From contig NZ_VOBR01000015.1 of NCBI RefSeq assembly GCF_007845675.1, positions 161,544 to 225,543 of the forward strand: a stretch of 64,000 nt of DNA, written 5' to 3'. The notes under the pieces are model-generated. The model was not told where the DNA came from and did no database searches. It was given only the letters and a program-made list of their open reading frames with translations. The stretch comes from Lentzea tibetensis. GTDB lineage: Bacteria; Actinomycetota; Actinomycetes; Mycobacteriales; Pseudonocardiaceae. Position 1 is the first letter of the stretch. Every line of letters starts with the position of its first letter. The translations under genes and the position numbers were made by a program. This document shows positions 8,219 through 16,349 of the stretch, in pieces.

Positions 8219-9094
8219 ATGAGCGTGGTCTGGGATCGCCGCCGCACGGCGTGGGCGGCGGGGTGGCGGGCGTTCGCGGCGCAGCGCTCGGGAGTGGCCG
8301 GTCTGGCGCTGCTCGGGCTGGCGGTGCTGGTGGCCGTGCTGATGCCGCTGCTGACCGGAGCGGACGCGCTGAACGTGGCGCGCGTGGTGGCGCCCGCGTG
8401 GGAGCCGCCCGGCTCGGGGCACCTGCTGGGCACCGACCACACCGGACGGTCGGTGGCGCTGCTGGTGCTCAACGGCACCGCGGTGTCGCTGCTGGTCGGG
8501 CTCACCGCGGCCGGGTTGTCGGTGGCGATCGGCACGCTGATCGGGGTCACGGCAGGCCACTTCGGCGGGTGGTGGGGCGCGCTGCTGATGCGCGTCACGG
8601 ACTTCTTCCTGGTGATCCCGGCGCTGGTGCTGGCGATCGCGCTGTCGTCGGTGCTGCCGCGCGGGATGGGCACGATCATCCTGGCGATCGCGCTGACGTC
8701 GTGGCCGTCGACCGCGCGGGTGGTGCGGGCCCAGACCCTCGCCGTGGAGGCGCGCCCGTTCGTCGAGCGCGCCCGCGCGCTGGGCGGCGGGCACCTGCAC
8801 GTGACCGGCAAGCACGTGCTGCCCGCCGTGCTGCCGCTCGTGCTCGTGAACACCACGCTGACGGTGGCGTACGCGATCGTCGCCGAGTCGACGCTCGCGT
8901 TCCTCGGCCTCGGCGACCCGACGCGGCTGTCGTGGGGCTCGATGTTGCACCAGGCGCAGCTGCAGGGCGCGGTGTCGAAGGAGGCGTGGTGGTTCCTGCT
9001 GCCGCCCGGACTGGGGATCATCGCCGTGGTGCTGGCGTTCACCCTGGTCGGCCGCGCGCTGGAGACGGTGATCAACCCGAGGCTGCGGGGCTGA
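8219..9094 (+). CDS. Peptide ABC transporter permease (DppC/OppC type)
   Basis: 291 residues with about six membrane helices. It has the DppC N-terminal pattern ('FAAQRSGVAGLALLGLAVLVAVLMPLL', then 'HLLGTDHTGRSVALLVLNG') and an EAA loop 'VEARPFVERARALGGGHLHVTGKHVLP'. ATG 8219 follows the purine-rich right end of repeat A; the frame extends upstream only through the repeat, so those codons are not counted. It pairs with the preceding DppB-type permease. Confidence 0.92.
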   Translation: MSVVWDRRRTAWAAGWRAFAAQRSGVAGLALLGLAVLVAVLMPLLTGADALNVARVVAPAWEPPGSGHLLGTDHTGRSVALLVLNGTAVSLLVGLTAAGLSVAIGTLIGVTAGHFGGWWGALLMRVTDFFLVIPALVLAIALSSVLPRGMGTIILAIALTSWPSTARVVRAQTLAVEARPFVERARALGGGHLHVTGKHVLPAVLPLVLVNTTLTVAYAIVAESTLAFLGLGDPTRLSWGSMLHQAQLQGAVSKEAWWFLLPPGLGIIAVVLAFTLVGRALETVINPRLRG

Positions 9095-9099
9095 GTTCG

Positions 9100-10632
9100 A
9101 TGCTGGAGTTGCGGGATCTCACCGTCCACTACGGATCGCGCGCCGCGGTGCGCGACGTGTCGCTGACCGTCGAGCGCGGCCAGACGCTCGGGCTCGCCGG
9201 CGAGTCCGGGTCGGGCAAAACGACGCTCGGTTTGTCGGTTTTGCGGCTTTTGCCGCGTTCGGCCGAGTTGTCCGGGTCTGTGCTGCTGGACGGCGAGGAC
9301 GTCGCGGAGATGTCGTGGGGCCGGCTGCGCGCGGTGCGGTGGACGCAGGCGTCGGTGGTGTTCCAGGGCGCGATGCACGCGTTGAACCCGGTGCGCCGGG
9401 TGGGTGCGCAGATCGCGGAACCCATGGAGCTGCACGGGGTTTCGGGTTCGGTGGCCGAGCTGCTGGAGCAGGTGGAGCTGCCGGCGTCGAAGGCGCGCGC
9501 GTACCCCCACGAGCTCTCGGGCGGGCAGCGGCAGCGGGTGATGATCGCGATGGCGCTGGCGTGCGACCCGAGGCTGATCGTCGCGGACGAGCCGACGACC
9601 GCGCTGGACGTGATCGTCCAGGCGCAGGTGCTGGGGCTGATGCGGCGGCTGGTCGACGAGCGGTCGCTGAGCCTGTTGATGATCAGTCACGACCTGTCGG
9701 TGCTGACGTCCACGTGCGACGACCTGGCGGTGATGTACCAGGGCGAGATTGTGGAACGCGGCCGCGCGACGTCGGTGATCTCCTCGCCGCGGCACCCGCA
9801 CACCGCGGCGCTGGCGGCGGCGTTCCCGACGATCGGCGCGCCCGAGTTCCGCTTCGCCGGGCAGGCGCCCGTCCGCGAGCCGCTCTTGCGCACGGAAGAA
9901 CTTCAGGTGAACTTCGGCCCCCTGCGCGCGGTGGACGGGGTGTCGCTGGAGGTGGGTCGCGGCGAGATCGTCGCGTTGGTGGGGGAGTCGGGTTCAGGCA
10001 AGACGACGCTCGCCCGCACGATCATGGGCCTGCAGCGGCCGTCCTCCGGACGGGTGATCTTCGACGGTGCGCCGATCCCGCTGAAGGGCAAGGCGCTCAA
10101 GGCTTATCGGCGACAGGTTCAGCTCGTTTTGCAGGATCCGACTTCGGCGTTGAACCCGCGGCATTCGGTGTACGAGGCGGTGGCCGAGGGACTGCGCATT
10201 CACGCCATTCCTGGTGACGAGGAATCGCTGGTCACGGCCGCCGTCGAACGGTCGGAGCTGCGCCCGGCGGAATTGTTTCTGCCTTCCCTTCCGCACGAAT
10301 TGTCCGGAGGTCAGCTGCAACGCGTGGTGATCGCCGGAGCACTCGCCCTGGGCCCGCGTCTGCTGGTCGCCGACGAGCCGGTCGCCTCGCTCGACGCCTC
10401 GGTGCGCGGGGAGATCCTGGCGCTGCTGCTCCGGTTGCGCGCCGAACTCGAGCTGGCAGCATTGATCATCACGCACGACCTGGGGCTGGCGTGGAACATC
10501 GCGGACCGGGTTGCGGTGATGTATCAGGGCCGGATCGTCGAACAAGGCACGGTGGAACAAGTGCTGTTGGACCCTCGTCACGAGTACACGCGCAAGTTGC
10601 TGGCCGCCGTGCCGAGCACCACACGCGCGTGA
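9100..10632 (+). CDS. Fused dual ATPase of peptide ABC transporter (DppD-DppF)
   Basis: 510 residues containing two complete ABC ATPase domains in one chain, where most peptide importers use two proteins. Domain 1 has Walker A 'GESGSGKTT' (about 34-42), signature 'LSGGQRQRV' and Walker B 'LIVADEP'. Domain 2 repeats 'GESGSGKTT', 'LSGGQLQRV' and 'LLVADEP'. Both keep the His switch ('ISHDLS', 'ITHDLG'). The gene starts 5 nt after the permease stop and overlaps the next gene by 4 nt (GTGA). The protein should energise the importer built by the two permeases and the anchored binding protein. Confidence 0.93.
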   Translation: MLELRDLTVHYGSRAAVRDVSLTVERGQTLGLAGESGSGKTTLGLSVLRLLPRSAELSGSVLLDGEDVAEMSWGRLRAVRWTQASVVFQGAMHALNPVRRVGAQIAEPMELHGVSGSVAELLEQVELPASKARAYPHELSGGQRQRVMIAMALACDPRLIVADEPTTALDVIVQAQVLGLMRRLVDERSLSLLMISHDLSVLTSTCDDLAVMYQGEIVERGRATSVISSPRHPHTAALAAAFPTIGAPEFRFAGQAPVREPLLRTEELQVNFGPLRAVDGVSLEVGRGEIVALVGESGSGKTTLARTIMGLQRPSSGRVIFDGAPIPLKGKALKAYRRQVQLVLQDPTSALNPRHSVYEAVAEGLRIHAIPGDEESLVTAAVERSELRPAELFLPSLPHELSGGQLQRVVIAGALALGPRLLVADEPVASLDASVRGEILALLLRLRAELELAALIITHDLGLAWNIADRVAVMYQGRIVEQGTVEQVLLDPRHEYTRKLLAAVPSTTRA

Positions 10633-11321
10633 TTCCGATCGAACACGCGCGTTATCGCGCGGCGCTGACGCCTGCCGAGATCGGCCGGGGCGGCGCGGAC
10701 GGCTGGGTCGCCGTCGAGGACGTGCCGTCGCTGGCGTGGTTGTGCTGGAACGACCTCGGCAGGCCACCGGGCGTGCTCGGTGAACTGGCCGAGGCAACCG
10801 ATCCCACGCACATCATGGAGCTGTGCCGGGTGCTGGCCGCCACGTCCACTGTGGACACGGCGGCGGTGTGGCGGTACTTGGCCGCGGACTGGTGCGGTAC
10901 GGGCGAGCGGTCCGATGGGCGGCGGCGGTTCCTGCTGGACCGCGCGATGCGTGGTGAGGGCATGAACTGGCGGTCGTTCTCGGCGTTGATGGGCACCGAC
11001 CGGCCAGAGGACGTGGCCGCGGCGTTCGCCCGCGACGAGCCGCTGGTCGGGGTGTCCGTGATCGGGCTGGCACTGTCCTATCCGGACCCCTGGCTCGTGC
11101 TGCCGTTCGTGGCGCGGGCGTTGGACCACAACCGGATCGAGGTGCGCGAGCACGGCGCCACGGCTTTGGCGCACGTGGCGCGGATCCACGGCGTGGTGTC
11201 CGCCGAGTGCCTCGCGGTGTTGAAGCGTCATCCGAACTCGGTCGCCGAAGACGATCTGTGGACGTTCATCCCGCATCGGAAGCTGCCGGTGTGGCTGTGG
11301 TGGCGGGTGCTGGTCTCCTGA
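10629..11321 (+). CDS. Uncharacterised protein, helical, at end of transporter operon
   Basis: 230 residues with a GTG start inside the ATPase stop (GTGA). I do not recognise a family. The sequence is Leu/Ala-rich and helical; the part around 165-205 ('VARALDHNRIEVREHGATALAHVARIHG') resembles a HEAT-like repeat. It has no signal peptide or membrane helix, so a cytosolic protein is expected. The tight coupling to the peptide importer suggests linked expression, but not necessarily linked function. Its 3' end overlaps the convergent regulator gene by 56 nt. Confidence 0.65.
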   Translation: MIPIEHARYRAALTPAEIGRGGADGWVAVEDVPSLAWLCWNDLGRPPGVLGELAEATDPTHIMELCRVLAATSTVDTAAVWRYLAADWCGTGERSDGRRRFLLDRAMRGEGMNWRSFSALMGTDRPEDVAAAFARDEPLVGVSVIGLALSYPDPWLVLPFVARALDHNRIEVREHGATALAHVARIHGVVSAECLAVLKRHPNSVAEDDLWTFIPHRKLPVWLWWRVLVS

Positions 11322-14300
11322 ACGTCGCGACCAGCAGGCCCGGTTCGGGCTCGATCGTGCCGGTGCGTTCGAATCCCTCGCGTGCGTAGAGCGTCGTGGC
11401 CGGGGTGTTGAGCGCTCCCGTGTGCACGACGGCCGCACGTGGCGGCAGAGCCCTGACGAGTCTGCGCGCGAGTCCTTTGCGGAAGTGGCCGGGGTCGACG
11501 CACAGCCGGTTGATGTCGAGCTCCTGCGCGTCCTCGTAGGCGACGAACGCGACGGGCAGCCCGTCGTCGCCGGGAACTCCCAGCCACGTCAGCGGCTGGG
11601 CGCGCATCTCGTCGAGCGTCTCGTGCAGCGGCGGGATGCTGTCCGCGCCGATGAGGCCGGCCTCGACCCGGTACGCCCGCTGCGCGACCTGGTGCACCCG
11701 CTCGGCTGTCTCGTCGTCGGTGACGTCGAGGTCCACCACGCCGGCCTCGCCGCTGACGGTCTTGATCGCGATCTGGTCGCGTTGCGCCCGCGCCCTGCGC
11801 ACGGCGTCGGTGAACGCGGCGCGCGCACCGTCGTGGTCACCGCGTGCGGCGGCGATGCGGCCGCGCGTGAACTGGATGTAGCAGCGGGTCTGCTCGGGCC
11901 CGTACCACCCGGACGGGCACTCGTCCCACGCCTGGTCGCACAGCTCCGTCGCCTCGTCGAGGTGTCCGCGCCGCAGCGCGAGCTCGCCCATGCCGAGGTG
12001 GCAGTTGGCGAGCGACGCACTCGACCCGGCCTGTCGCGCGAGCCCGATGGAGCGCCGGTAGTCGGCTTCGGCGCCCGCGAGGTCGCCGAGCGTGGCCAGT
12101 GCCGTTGCTCGCACGCACAGCAGGTCGGCCAGGTCTTCGGCCGCGTCGAGCTCCTCGATCAGGTGCCGCGCCTGGTCCGCGCGCTCCACGGCCCGCTCGG
12201 GATGTCCGGTGAGCAGGGCGATCTCGGCGAGCTGCGCGAGACCGAGCGAGGTGCCCCACCGGTCGCCGACGGCCTGGAACTGCACGACCCCGTCGGCGAG
12301 CAGACGCTCGGCGGCCGTGATGTCCTGCTGCTGCAACGCCATCAACCCCTCACCGAGCCGCGCGAGCGCGAGGCTCCACGGGTCGGCGCCGAGCAGGCCG
12401 TAGCGGCGTTCCATGTGGTCCAGTCCGACGCCGGTGGGCGCGCCGGTCGCCATGCCCCAGATCATGGTCATGATCGGGTAGCGCGGCGGGGCGTCGAGCG
12501 CGTCGGTGAGCCGGGTGGTGAGGCGCATGCGGGCGGTCTGGTCGCCGGTCGCGACGGGCCACGCGATCAGCAGCGCCATCGCGTACTCCTCGGACATGCC
12601 GGGAACCGGGGTGTCGCCGGTGGCGACCAGGAGGTCGTCGGCGAGACGGGCCGCGTCCGTGCGCAGACCGCGGAACCACCAGTACGTGGTGAGCGCGGCG
12701 ATCAGCTCGAGCGCGGTGCGGTGGTCGGCGGCGATGGCCCAGCGCACGGCGGCGGTGAGGTTGTCGTTGTCGCGGGCGAGCCGGTGCAGCCAGGTGAGCT
12801 GCTCGGTGCGGCGCAGGTGGGGCTCGGCTTCGCGGGCGAGCGCGAGGAAGTGCGCGGCGTGACGGGGCCGGATGTCCTCGCGCGCTTTGGCCGCGCAGAA
12901 CGCGCGAATGGTGTCGAGCATGCGGTAGCGGTCGTCGCTGATCTCGACGAGGGACTTGTCGACGAGACCGGTGAGGACGTCGACGTCGGCCAGGCCGCAC
13001 ACGGCTCGGATGGCGTCGAGCGAGGCGCCGCCGGTGAACACGGTCAGCTGGGTCGCGAGGTCGCGCTCGGCGTCGTCGAGGAGGTCCCAGCTCCACTCGA
13101 CCACGGCCTGCAGGGTGCGGTGGCGGGGTGCGGCGGTGCGGCTGCCGCGGGTCAGGAGGCGAAACCGGTCGTCGAGGCGCGTGGCGATCTCGGTGAGCGG
13201 GAGCGCGCGGGCGCGGGCCGCGGCGAGTTCGATGGCCAGCGGCATGCCGTCGAGTGCGGCGCAGATCGTGGCGACCACGCGGGCGTCGGGTTCGAGGTCC
13301 GGGCGGACGGCCAGGGCCCGGTCGATGAAGAGGCGGGCCGCGCTGGTGGCCTCCAGCGGAGGCAAGGGGCACAGCGTCTCGCCGGTGATGGCGAGCGGTT
13401 CACGGCTCGTGGCGAGCACACGCAGGTTCGGGCACCCGGCGAGCAGCTTCCCCACCACGGTAGCGGCATCCGCGATCACGTGTTCGCAGTTGTCCACAAC
13501 CAGCAGGACAGGACGGTCGGCCAGTGCCGCGGCCAGCCGGTCGACGGCGTCGACCTGGCCTGCCGGGGAACGCAGGCCGGTCTCGCGGGCGCCGACCGCG
13601 GTCAGCACCGCCTGCGCCACCTCGGCACCTGCCCCGCCCCCCGCGCTTCCTCTTTGCGGGACGTCCGAGGTTGCTTCTGGTGCCACGACTGGTCGCGTGA
13701 ACGGCCCGTTCACCGCACCGAGGTCGGCGAAGTACACCTCGTCAGGCCACTGACCTGCGGTTTCCACGGCGAGACGGGTCTTGCCCGCGCCGCCCGGTCC
13801 GGTGAGGGTCACCAGTCTGGCCTCGCCGAGCCACTTGGTGACGCGGCGGACCTCGTCGGTGCGGCCGACGAAACTGGTCAGCTGCGCCGGGAGGCGGCGG
13901 GGGCGTTCGGCGCGCAGGACTTCCAGGTGCGCGGCCGCCAGGTCCGGTGACGGGTCCACGCCCAGTTCCTCGGCGAGCAGGCGGCGGCCGGACTCGAACA
14001 CCTCCAGCGCTTCGGCTTGGCGGCCGTCGCGGTGCAGGGCGTGCATCAACGCGGCGCGCAGGTTCTCGCGCAGCGGGTGCGCGGTGACCAGGTCGCGCAG
14101 CGCGGCCACGTCGCCTTCGACGGCGACGGCGTCGATGTGCAGCTCTTCCAGGCGGGCACGGGCCGCGGCGGCGAACGGGGTGTCCACATCGGCCAGTGCC
14201 GGGCCGCGCCACAACGCCAGTGCTTCGGCACCGCGGCCCTGGGCGACGAGCTCCGCGCAGAGCGAGGCGTCCACTGAGGACGGATCGGTGAGCAGGCGGT

Positions 14301-14556
14301 AGCCGGCCGGGCTGTGCTCGATCACGGCGCCGGGGAGCAGTCTGCGCAGGCGGGACACCTGGGACTGCAGCGCGTTGGCCGCGTTCGCGGGCAGGTCTGT
14401 TCCGTAGAGGCCGTCGATCAGACGGTCTTGGCCGACGATGCGGCCCGCGTCGAGGACGAGCATCGCCAGCAGGGCTCGCAGGCGCGGGGCGCCGATCGGG
14501 ACGAGTGTCCCGTCGGCGAGCCGCGCCTCGAGCGGACCCAGTACTCCGAAACGCAC
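11266..14556 (-). CDS. AfsR/SARP-type regulator: BTAD, NB-ARC ATPase, TPR and C-terminal GNAT domain
   Basis: 1096 residues. The order is: winged helix of the OmpR type (1-90), bacterial transcriptional activation domain (about 95-235), NB-ARC ATPase with P-loop 'LTGPGGAGKTR' (251-261) and Walker B 'LLVVDNCEH' (351-359), TPR-like helical repeats (about 650-960), and a GNAT acetyltransferase-like domain at the C-terminus ('ELDINRLCVDPGHFRKGLARRLV...YAREGFERTGTIE'). Such proteins activate secondary-metabolite or stress genes. The GNAT fusion is unusual. Residues 282-308 are encoded by an inserted copy of repeat A, between the P-loop and Walker B. GTG 14556 lies 16 nt after the SulP stop, so it is probably co-transcribed with the transporter. 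Confidence 0.85.
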   Translation of the reverse strand: MRFGVLGPLEARLADGTLVPIGAPRLRALLAMLVLDAGRIVGQDRLIDGLYGTDLPANAANALQSQVSRLRRLLPGAVIEHSPAGYRLLTDPSSVDASLCAELVAQGRGAEALALWRGPALADVDTPFAAAARARLEELHIDAVAVEGDVAALRDLVTAHPLRENLRAALMHALHRDGRQAEALEVFESGRRLLAEELGVDPSPDLAAAHLEVLRAERPRRLPAQLTSFVGRTDEVRRVTKWLGEARLVTLTGPGGAGKTRLAVETAGQWPDEVYFADLGAVNGPFTRPVVAPEATSDVPQRGSAGGGAGAEVAQAVLTAVGARETGLRSPAGQVDAVDRLAAALADRPVLLVVDNCEHVIADAATVVGKLLAGCPNLRVLATSREPLAITGETLCPLPPLEATSAARLFIDRALAVRPDLEPDARVVATICAALDGMPLAIELAAARARALPLTEIATRLDDRFRLLTRGSRTAAPRHRTLQAVVEWSWDLLDDAERDLATQLTVFTGGASLDAIRAVCGLADVDVLTGLVDKSLVEISDDRYRMLDTIRAFCAAKAREDIRPRHAAHFLALAREAEPHLRRTEQLTWLHRLARDNDNLTAAVRWAIAADHRTALELIAALTTYWWFRGLRTDAARLADDLLVATGDTPVPGMSEEYAMALLIAWPVATGDQTARMRLTTRLTDALDAPPRYPIMTMIWGMATGAPTGVGLDHMERRYGLLGADPWSLALARLGEGLMALQQQDITAAERLLADGVVQFQAVGDRWGTSLGLAQLAEIALLTGHPERAVERADQARHLIEELDAAEDLADLLCVRATALATLGDLAGAEADYRRSIGLARQAGSSASLANCHLGMGELALRRGHLDEATELCDQAWDECPSGWYGPEQTRCYIQFTRGRIAAARGDHDGARAAFTDAVRRARAQRDQIAIKTVSGEAGVVDLDVTDDETAERVHQVAQRAYRVEAGLIGADSIPPLHETLDEMRAQPLTWLGVPGDDGLPVAFVAYEDAQELDINRLCVDPGHFRKGLARRLVRALPPRAAVVHTGALNTPATTLYAREGFERTGTIEPEPGLLVATFRRPAPATTATPAASDAG
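13633..13713 (-). repeat. Dispersed 81-nt repeat, family A, copy 2 (in-frame inside regulator)
   Basis: This is an inverted copy of 8134-8214, about 93% identical. Its 81 nt are exactly 27 codons with no stop, adding residues 282-308 ('VNGPFTRPVVAPEATSDVPQ' and on) to the NB-ARC domain. Its start reads GTGAACGG-G-CCGTTCAC, a 17-nt palindrome. Related AfsR-like proteins usually run directly from '(F/L)ADL' to 'VAQAVL', so this looks like an insertion that kept the frame. Confidence 0.8.
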
Positions 14557-14572
14557 CGGGCTGATTCTTCCC

Positions 14573-16066
14573 CTACGCGAGCACCGTCGGCTGCGGAATG
14601 GGCACTCCGTACACGGCGAGCTTGTTGCAGTGCTCCGGGCGCACGCCCGCGATCTCGACCTCGACGCCGCGGCCGCGCAGCTGGTCGACGGCGTCGCGCA
14701 GCATCTGCGCGCCGGTGCCGTCGACCGTGGTGACCTCGGACATACGGACGACCACGCGGGCATGGGTGACGTCGGCCAGCGCGAACAGCAGGCGTTGCGC
14801 CGCACCGAAGAACAGCGGCCCGTTGAGGCGGAACTCGACGGTGTGCTCGTCGAGGACCGTCCGCGACACCTGCACGGAGCGGGCGACGGCGCGCAGGGCC
14901 AGCGCGCTCGCGACGACCAGACCCACGATCACCGCGGTGACGAGGTCGAGCGCGAGGGTGGTGACGGCGGTCAGGAAGAACACGAGCGCGTCGGCCTTGC
15001 CGCCGCGCATCAGTGCGCGCATGGCGGCGAACTGGACCATGCGGATCGCGGTCGCGATCAGGACACCGGCGAGCACGGCGAGCGGGATGTGCGCGACGAG
15101 CGGTGCGGCGGCGAGCACGATCAACGCGAGCACGACGGCGTGGGTCAGCGCGGCGAGGCGGGACGAGGCGCCGGTGCGGACGTTCACCGCGGTGCGCGCG
15201 ATGGCCGCGGTGGCGGGGACGCCGCCGAACAGCGGAGTGACGACGTTCGCGAGGCCCTGACCGAACAGCTCGCGGTCGGGGTTGTGCCGCTGCCTGCCGT
15301 GCATGGCGTCCGCGACGGTCGCGCACAGCAGGCTCTCCAGCGCGGCCAGCGCCGCGACGGCGACAGCGGACGGGAGCAGCGCGGTGATCGCGCCCAGGTC
15401 GAGGAACTCGAGCGACGGCGCGGGCAGCGCGGACGGCAGGGAGCCGATGCGGGCGACGTCCATACCAGTGGCCGCCAGCGTCATCGTCACGACCGCGACC
15501 AGCGAGAACGGGACGCCGGGACGCCACCTGCCGCCGACGAGGACGATCACCACCACACCTGTGGCGAGCGCGATCGGCTGCCAGTGCGGGTGCCGCGCGA
15601 ACTCGGCGGCCGCGCGCACCGCGTTCATGGTCACGTGGTGGCCGGGCACCGGGGTGCCGAGCGCGGCGGGCAGCTGCTGGAGTGCGATCACGCCTGCGAT
15701 GCCGAGCGTGAAGCCTTCGATCACGGGTGCGGGCACGTACCGGACGTAGCGGCCCGCTCGGGCGAAGGCGAGCGCGAGCAGCATCAGCCCGGCGAGGAGG
15801 CCGACGGTGAGGACGCCGGTGTGGCCGTACTTCGCGACGATCGGCACGAGCACCACGGTCATCGCGCCGGTCGGGCCCGACACCTGCAGGTTCGACCCGC
15901 CGAACACGGTGGCGACCGCGCCGGCGACGATCGCCGTCACCAGGCCGGCGGCCGCGCCGAGACCGGACGCCACACCGAACCCGAGCGCCAGTGGCAGCGC
16001 GACGATCGCGACCGTCACACCGGCGAGCAGGTCCCTGCGGGTGGCTGTGGCCCAGTCGGACTTCAT
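14573..16066 (-). CDS. SulP family anion transporter with STAS domain
   Basis: 497 residues. The N-terminal membrane domain (about 1-390) has 10-14 hydrophobic segments and the SulP pattern 'DLLAGVTVAIVALPLALGFGVASG', 'GPTGAMTVVLVPI' and 'FGGVPATAAIARTAVNVRTGASSRLAALTHA'. A STAS domain follows ('HTVEFRLNGPLFFGAAQRLLFAL...VDGTGAQMLRDAVDQLRGRGVEVEIAGV'). SulP proteins move sulfate, bicarbonate or other anions; specificity cannot be read here. ATG 16066 is chosen; GTG 16078 is an in-frame alternative. A short Cys-containing reading frame overlaps this start. The regulator gene follows after 16 nt. Confidence 0.9.
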   Translation of the reverse strand: MKSDWATATRRDLLAGVTVAIVALPLALGFGVASGLGAAAGLVTAIVAGAVATVFGGSNLQVSGPTGAMTVVLVPIVAKYGHTGVLTVGLLAGLMLLALAFARAGRYVRYVPAPVIEGFTLGIAGVIALQQLPAALGTPVPGHHVTMNAVRAAAEFARHPHWQPIALATGVVVIVLVGGRWRPGVPFSLVAVVTMTLAATGMDVARIGSLPSALPAPSLEFLDLGAITALLPSAVAVAALAALESLLCATVADAMHGRQRHNPDRELFGQGLANVVTPLFGGVPATAAIARTAVNVRTGASSRLAALTHAVVLALIVLAAAPLVAHIPLAVLAGVLIATAIRMVQFAAMRALMRGGKADALVFFLTAVTTLALDLVTAVIVGLVVASALALRAVARSVQVSRTVLDEHTVEFRLNGPLFFGAAQRLLFALADVTHARVVVRMSEVTTVDGTGAQMLRDAVDQLRGRGVEVEIAGVRPEHCNKLAVYGVPIPQPTVLA

Positions 16067-16089
16067 GGGCAAGAACACTTCGGACTCAT
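16063..16089 (-). promoter_or_regulatory. Possible 8-codon leader peptide overlapping the SulP start
   Basis: A mini-frame encoding MSPKCSCP starts at 16089 and ends with a TGA that overlaps the SulP ATG (ATGA). The palindrome CTCCTAGGAG (16090-16099) lies directly upstream. Two Cys codons before a possible sulfate transporter recall cysteine-responsive leader ORFs in mycobacteria. The AGGAG abuts the ATG without spacing, so translation is uncertain. Confidence 0.2.
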
Positions 16090-16161
16090 CTCCTAGGAGT
16101 AACCACGCTCCGCGTACGAAGCGGCACGCGCAGTATGCTCCCGTGCTCCGAACGGCCCAAA

Positions 16162-16224
16162 CCGGCCTGTGGACAACTCCGTCCTCGAGGCCTCTCACGG
16201 CCCGGAACTGTCGGTGTCACGTGG
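16162..16224 (-). repeat. Dispersed repeat, family B, copy 1, with DnaA-box-like 9-mer
   Basis: On the minus strand this follows a hairpin terminator and reads CCACGTGACACCGACAGTTC, then GGGCCG, GAGAG and CGGAGTTGTCCACAGGC. It matches 47696-47748 closely except for a 10-nt insertion (GCCTCGAGGA). The 9-mer TTGTCCACA (16168-16176, minus) equals the DnaA box preferred in Streptomyces. Its role at this site is unknown. Confidence 0.7.
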
Positions 16225-16232
16225 AAAAATGA

Positions 16233-16265
16233 AAGCAGGGGACCCCCTGAGGGGGACCCCTGCTT
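16233..16265 (-). terminator. Rho-independent terminator after the GrpB gene
   Basis: Arms AAGCAGGGG and CCCCTGCTT enclose a CCCCC/GGGGG inner stem with a 3-nt loop. On the minus strand the hairpin is followed by CATTTTT. It lies 85 nt after the tandem GrpB stop and upstream of the SulP gene. Confidence 0.8.
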
Positions 16266-16349
16266 CAACGATCCGGGTGGCCGGACTCAGGCTCCAGGCA
16301 CTCAGGCTCATGGCGCCCAGGCTTCAAGCCGGGGTTCAGATGCCTGGGC

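Noticed and set aside
5458-9801. Very long open frame (over 1400 codons) on the minus strand opposite the peptide transporter genes
   Set aside because: It is antisense to five well-matched transporter genes, is His/Arg/Gln-rich without domains, and arises from GC-rich codon bias.
13490-13498. TTGTCCACA, a DnaA-box-like 9-mer
   Set aside because: It encodes the Walker B segment of the regulator and is explained by coding; no repeat context as at 16168 and 47734.
11422-13950. Open frame of about 840 codons antisense to the AfsR-like regulator
   Set aside because: The minus-strand regulator has clear domains; the plus-strand product is low-complexity Arg/Gly/Val-rich.
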